In this document: in pieces, positions 6,553-9,420 of the stretch
Layout of the letters: every line of letters begins with the position of its first letter
Position numbering within the stretch: the stretch's first letter is position 1
NCBI GenBank assembly: GCA_016292545.1
Contig: JAEDIG010000095.1
Span: 1-9,420, forward strand
DNA length: 9,420 nucleotides
Direction of reading: 5' to 3'
Source of the DNA: Bacteroidaceae bacterium
Lineage (GTDB): Bacteria; Bacteroidota; Bacteroidia; Bacteroidales; Bacteroidaceae
Made by a program: the position numbers and the translations under genes
The notes under the pieces: model-generated
Seen by the model: the letters and a program-made list of their open reading frames with translations, nothing else
Told to the model about the DNA's origin: nothing
Databases searched by the model: none

Positions 6553-7046
6553 TAAGCCTGATTGCAGCCGTGGCCGCCAACGGGGCCCTGGGCCTGAACA
6601 ACCGCCTGCTCTATTGGCTGCCCAACGACCTGAAGCGCTTTAAGCAGCTCACCACGGGGCATACCATCGTGATGGGGCGGCGCACATTTGAATCGCTGCC
6701 CAAGGGCGCACTCCCTAACCGCAGGAATATGGTGGTGTCCGCATCGCTCTCTTCGTTGCCCGGGGCAGAGGTGTTCCCTTCGCTGGAGCAGGCATTCCAG
6801 GCATGCAGGGCCGACGAGGAGGTCTTCGTCATCGGAGGTGCCAGTGTGTATCGCCAGGCATTCCCCTTTGCCCAGCGGATCTATCTTACCCGGGTGGACG
6901 ATGTGCCGGCCCAGGCCGACGTGTTCTTCCCCCACATGGACGAGGGAGAATGGGAACGGGTGGCTTGTGAACCGCACGAAAAGGACGAGAAGCACGCCTA
7001 TGCCTATCGCTTCGTGGATTATAAAAGAAAGGACTCAGAAGAATGA
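6549..7046 (+). CDS. folA: Dihydrofolate reductase
   Basis: FolA reduces dihydrofolate to tetrahydrofolate with NADPH in the cytoplasm, regenerating the cofactor consumed by ThyA. At 165 residues the length is normal. Visible landmarks in E. coli numbering are the N-terminal strand MISLIAAVAANGALG, catalytic Asp27 in LPND, the NADPH-binding GRRTFES, the IGGASVY glycine pair, and LTRVD, which holds the conserved Thr. Position 22, almost always Trp in the classical enzymes, is Tyr here, with Trp at 23 (LLYWLPND). The SLPKGALPNRRN segment resembles Bacteroidales FolA proteins. The gene overlaps the regulator upstream and thyA downstream by 4 bases each, implying translational coupling. It is probably the housekeeping enzyme. 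Confidence 0.95.
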   Translation: MISLIAAVAANGALGLNNRLLYWLPNDLKRFKQLTTGHTIVMGRRTFESLPKGALPNRRNMVVSASLSSLPGAEVFPSLEQAFQACRADEEVFVIGGASVYRQAFPFAQRIYLTRVDDVPAQADVFFPHMDEGEWERVACEPHEKDEKHAYAYRFVDYKRKDSEE

Positions 7047-7837
7047 AACAATACCTAGACCTTTTGGACCGCATCCTGCGTGAAGGCACCCTCAAGGGCG
7101 ACCGCACGGGCACGGGCACGATGAGCATCTTCGGCCACCAGATGCGATTCCGGCTGGAGGACGGTTTCCCCCTGCTCACCACCAAGAAACTCCATTTCAA
7201 GAGTATCGTGTACGAACTGCTGTGGTTCCTGAAGGGCGACACCAATGTACACTACCTGCAGGAACATGGCGTGCGCATCTGGAACGAGTGGGCCGACGAG
7301 AACGGCGAGCTGGGCCCTGTGTATGGCCACCAGTGGCGTGCTTGGCCCGACTATCAGGGCGGCACCATCGACCAGATAAGCAACGTGGTGGAGCAGCTGC
7401 GCCACAACCCCGACTCCCGTCGCATGATTGTGTGTGCATGGAACGTGGCCGAGGTGGAGCGGATGGCCTTGCCACCGTGCCACACCCTTTTCCAGTTCTA
7501 TGTGGCCGACGGCCGGCTGAGCCTCCAGCTCTACCAGCGGAGCGCCGACACGTTTCTGGGCGTTCCCTTCAACATCGCATCCTATGCCCTGCTGCTGTTG
7601 ATGATGGCTCAGGTGACCGGACTCAAGCCCGGCGACTTCATCCACACGACGGGCGACACACACATCTACACCAACCATCTGGAGCAGGTGAAGCTGCAGC
7701 TCACCCGCACACCGCGGCCCCTTCCCCGTGTGTGGCTGAATCCCGAGGTGAAAAGCATCTTTGATTTCCAATACGAGGATATCCGGCTGGAGGACTACGA
7801 CCCCTGGCCCCATATCGCAGGCAAGGTGTCTGTATGA
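7043..7837 (+). CDS. thyA: Thymidylate synthase
   Basis: ThyA methylates dUMP to dTMP using methylene-tetrahydrofolate and releases dihydrofolate for FolA. The protein has 264 residues, the same length as the E. coli enzyme, and the key residues fall at the same numbers: Arg21, the Arg126-Arg127 pair, catalytic Cys146 in LPPCHT, Arg166 and Asp169 in QRSAD, Asn177 in FNIASY, and His207 and Tyr209 in THIYTNH. The N-terminus MKQYL and the GTGTMSIFGHQMRF segment confirm the start. It overlaps folA upstream and the methyltransferase gene downstream by 4 bases each. Nothing in the sequence suggests loss of function. Confidence 0.98.
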   Translation: MKQYLDLLDRILREGTLKGDRTGTGTMSIFGHQMRFRLEDGFPLLTTKKLHFKSIVYELLWFLKGDTNVHYLQEHGVRIWNEWADENGELGPVYGHQWRAWPDYQGGTIDQISNVVEQLRHNPDSRRMIVCAWNVAEVERMALPPCHTLFQFYVADGRLSLQLYQRSADTFLGVPFNIASYALLLLMMAQVTGLKPGDFIHTTGDTHIYTNHLEQVKLQLTRTPRPLPRVWLNPEVKSIFDFQYEDIRLEDYDPWPHIAGKVSV

Positions 7838-9228
7838 GCATGGGAAGACTGCCTGCCGACTTTGTCGCCCTCATGCGGCAACAATGGGGTGCTGAGGATG
7901 CCGACCGCCTGTGCCGTTCGCTGACCGAAAGTGAACCGTCGGTGTCTGTGCGGCTGAATCCCTTCAAGGCCCCTTTCGGCGTGAGGGTAGGGGAGCAGCA
8001 GGTGCCCTGGTGCGGCGATGGCTTCTATTTGTCTGCCCGTCCTGCCTTCACCTTCGACCCCCTGCTCCATGCGGGTGTCTATTATGTGCAGGATGCCTCG
8101 TCGATGTTCCTTTCCCACATCCTGCAGCAATGCGTCCATCGGCCTGTGGTGGCCCTGGACCTTTGTGCCGCTCCCGGAGGAAAAAGCACCCTGCTGGCCG
8201 CCCGCCTGCCCGAAGGGTCTCTGCTGGTGAGCAACGAGCCGTTGCGTCAGCGTGCCCAGGTGCTGGCCGAGAACATGGCCAAGTGGGGCCGTCCCGATGT
8301 GGTGGTCACGCAGAACTATCCGGCCGATTTTGCTCCGCTGGAACATGTGTTCGACCTCGTGGTGGCCGATGTGCCCTGCTCGGGGGAAGGCATGTTCCGG
8401 AAGGATGCCCAGGCTGTGGAGGAGTGGAGCATGCAGAATGTGGACCATTGCTGGAGGCGCCAGCGCGAGATTGTGGAGGCCGTGTGGCCGTCGCTCAAGC
8501 CCGGCGGGCTGCTGGTGTATAGCACCTGCACGTTCAACCGCCTTGAGAACGAGGACAATGTGGACTGGATCTGCAGCCGTCTGGGGGCCGAGCGTGTGCC
8601 GCTTCGGGTGGATGCGTCGTGGGGCATAGAGGGTGCCTATCATTTCCTGCCCGGAAGGGTGTGTGGCGAAGGCCAGTTCATGGCTGTGCTCCGCAAGGCC
8701 GGAGCGGAGGATGACGGAGCCGCACCGTGTATTCCGCAGCCCTCCCGAAAGGACCGCCGTGTTCAGGACAGAGGACGCAAAAAGGCCGACACCCAGGCTG
8801 AACCCCGGCATCTGCGCGAATGGGTGGAGGGCGATTTCCATTTTTTCCTGCGCGACGATTCGTATTGCGCCTTTCCTCAGGCATACGCCGGACTGCTCCC
8901 TCAGTTAAGCCGGCTCAGTGTCCTCTCTTGTGGGGTGACGCTGGCTACAGTGAAGGGCCGCGACTGGCAACCCCATCATTCGTTGGCCATGACTACGGCC
9001 CGCAAGGCCGATGCCTTTCCCGTGGCTACGGTTGGCTATGAGCAGGCGCTCGCCTACCTCCGCCATGAGGCCATCCAGGTGGATGCTCCCCGCGGCTATG
9101 TGCTGGTGGCCTATCAGGGCCATCCCCTCGGGTTCGTGAAGAACCTCGGGCCCCGTGCCAACAACCTCTATCCGCAGGAGTGGCGCATCCGTAGCGGCCA
9201 CACGACTCCTTTCTCCCTGATTCCCTAA
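7834..9228 (+). CDS. rsmF: RsmF-type 16S rRNA (cytosine-5) methyltransferase, NOL1/NOP2/Sun family
   Basis: This 464-residue enzyme transfers a methyl group from S-adenosylmethionine to a cytosine in 16S rRNA; E. coli RsmF (YebU) modifies C1407 and is of similar length. Visible signatures are DLCAAPGGKST at 109-119 (SAM binding), DVPCSGEGMFRKD at 179-191 with Cys182 (release cysteine), and YSTCTFNRLENED at 229-241 with Cys232 (nucleophile). An Arg/Lys-rich, probably flexible linker (about 290-323) leads to a C-terminal PUA-like RNA-binding domain ending in GFVKNLGPRANNLYPQEW at 433-450. The ATG at 7834 overlaps the thyA stop as ATGA; a second in-frame ATG lies at 7840 and cannot be excluded. 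It is the last gene of the operon. No intrinsic terminator follows. The family is certain; the exact rRNA position is inferred from likeness to RsmF. Confidence 0.92.
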   Translation: MSMGRLPADFVALMRQQWGAEDADRLCRSLTESEPSVSVRLNPFKAPFGVRVGEQQVPWCGDGFYLSARPAFTFDPLLHAGVYYVQDASSMFLSHILQQCVHRPVVALDLCAAPGGKSTLLAARLPEGSLLVSNEPLRQRAQVLAENMAKWGRPDVVVTQNYPADFAPLEHVFDLVVADVPCSGEGMFRKDAQAVEEWSMQNVDHCWRRQREIVEAVWPSLKPGGLLVYSTCTFNRLENEDNVDWICSRLGAERVPLRVDASWGIEGAYHFLPGRVCGEGQFMAVLRKAGAEDDGAAPCIPQPSRKDRRVQDRGRKKADTQAEPRHLREWVEGDFHFFLRDDSYCAFPQAYAGLLPQLSRLSVLSCGVTLATVKGRDWQPHHSLAMTTARKADAFPVATVGYEQALAYLRHEAIQVDAPRGYVLVAYQGHPLGFVKNLGPRANNLYPQEWRIRSGHTTPFSLIP

Positions 9229-9334
9229 CTCCTTCCCATGCCCGCCCCTCTGCATCGTCCTGCGCCCTGTATTCCTTTGCTTTATCTCTCATGATTTGAA
9301 GGTTTTTGATGTAAGCATTTATCTGTTTATCCAT
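9026..9334 (-). CDS. Short leftward reading frame, hypothetical, possibly a truncated gene
   Basis: I do not recognise this protein. The ATG at 9334 begins MDKQINAYIKNLQIMRDKAK, continues EYRAQDDAEGRAWEG, and looks like a real helical N-terminus. A good Bacteroidetes promoter lies 46 bases upstream and an AGAAG sits just before the ATG. After about 35 codons the frame enters the antisense of the rsmF 3' end; from there to the stop at 9026 the protein becomes Arg/Gly/Pro/His-rich, as expected of a shadow frame. It may be the broken 5' end of a gene whose remainder was lost, a short peptide gene with a misplaced stop, or an antisense transcript whose coding is incidental. A start at 9382 would lie inside the promoter and is excluded. 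Confidence 0.3.
   Translation of the reverse strand: MDKQINAYIKNLQIMRDKAKEYRAQDDAEGRAWEGVRESGRKESCGRYGCATPADRGCWHGARGSSRTRGDGPDRPPAHSRGEHPPGWPHGGGRRAPAHSQP
9229..9331. other. Gap after rsmF, C-rich and without an intrinsic terminator
   Basis: The plus strand downstream of the rsmF stop is rich in C and T and poor in G up to about 9290, with no stable hairpin and T-run. This is the composition favoured for Rho loading, so Rho-dependent termination of the operon is possible. The same bases encode the first residues of the leftward reading frame on the other strand. Confidence 0.25.
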
Positions 9335-9379
9335 CTTCTGCCGATGGTGGTCTGAGGCCTTCCAAGCATTCCGACGGTG

Positions 9380-9411
9380 CAAAGTTACGACAAGGTTTCC
9401 ATTCCTGCAAG
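9380..9411 (-). promoter_or_regulatory. Bacteroidetes-type leftward promoter at the right edge
   Basis: Read on the minus strand: CTTG (9411-9408, containing TTG), a 20-base spacer, then TAACTTTG (9387-9380). The geometry is the same as at the other two complete promoters in the window. Transcription would start near 9373 and run toward the 3' end of rsmF, giving a leader of about 38 bases before the ATG at 9334. Confidence 0.65.
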
Positions 9412-9420
9412 AGGTTTCCG

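Noticed and set aside
7795..8841. 348-codon minus-strand frame opposite rsmF
   Set aside because: Antisense shadow of a gene with intact catalytic motifs; no promoter.

Overview
The window reads as chromosomal DNA of a Bacteroidales bacterium, most plausibly Prevotellaceae-like. The reasons are four promoter-like sites with the Bacteroidetes -7 box TAnnTTTG, A-rich leaders mostly without a Shine-Dalgarno sequence, and a very large secreted protein that combines GLUG-type modules, a Bacteroidales-type carbohydrate-binding-like domain and a C-terminal type IX secretion (T9SS) sorting domain. The genes are GC-rich by eye. No mobile element, CRISPR array, tRNA or rRNA was seen.

Layout. (1) 1-186 has no supported gene and carries a rightward intrinsic terminator, probably ending a gene left of the window. 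(2) 187-1047 (minus) encodes a predicted lipoprotein with a PHP-like metal-hydrolase fold. (3) About 1048-1490 is a divergent regulatory region: a good leftward promoter, a GC-rich block of nested and interleaved inverted repeats of unknown role, short direct repeats, and a rightward promoter with no recognisable -33 box. (4) 1491-5912 (plus) is one 1473-residue T9SS cargo protein with three homologous repeat-rich modules; a helical/carbohydrate-binding-like/helical block lies between modules 2 and 3. A strong intrinsic terminator follows. (5) 6061-9228 (plus) is a compact four-gene operon: an Lrp/AsnC-family regulator, folA, thyA and an RsmF-type rRNA methyltransferase. All three junctions are 4-base ATGA overlaps. 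(6) At the right edge a good leftward promoter drives a short, possibly truncated reading frame that runs antisense into the 3' end of the methyltransferase gene.

How they work together. FolA and ThyA form the thymidylate cycle: ThyA uses methylene-tetrahydrofolate to make dTMP and releases dihydrofolate, which FolA reduces again. The Lrp/AsnC gene ahead of them may set operon expression in response to an amino acid. RsmF-type enzymes make 5-methylcytosine in 16S rRNA. The T9SS cargo and the PHP-like lipoprotein are separate envelope or surface genes that share only the divergent promoter region.

Nothing here is clearly an undescribed system. The items most worth a second look are the structured block at 1166-1327, the split architecture of the large surface protein, and the promoter-driven antisense frame at the right edge.
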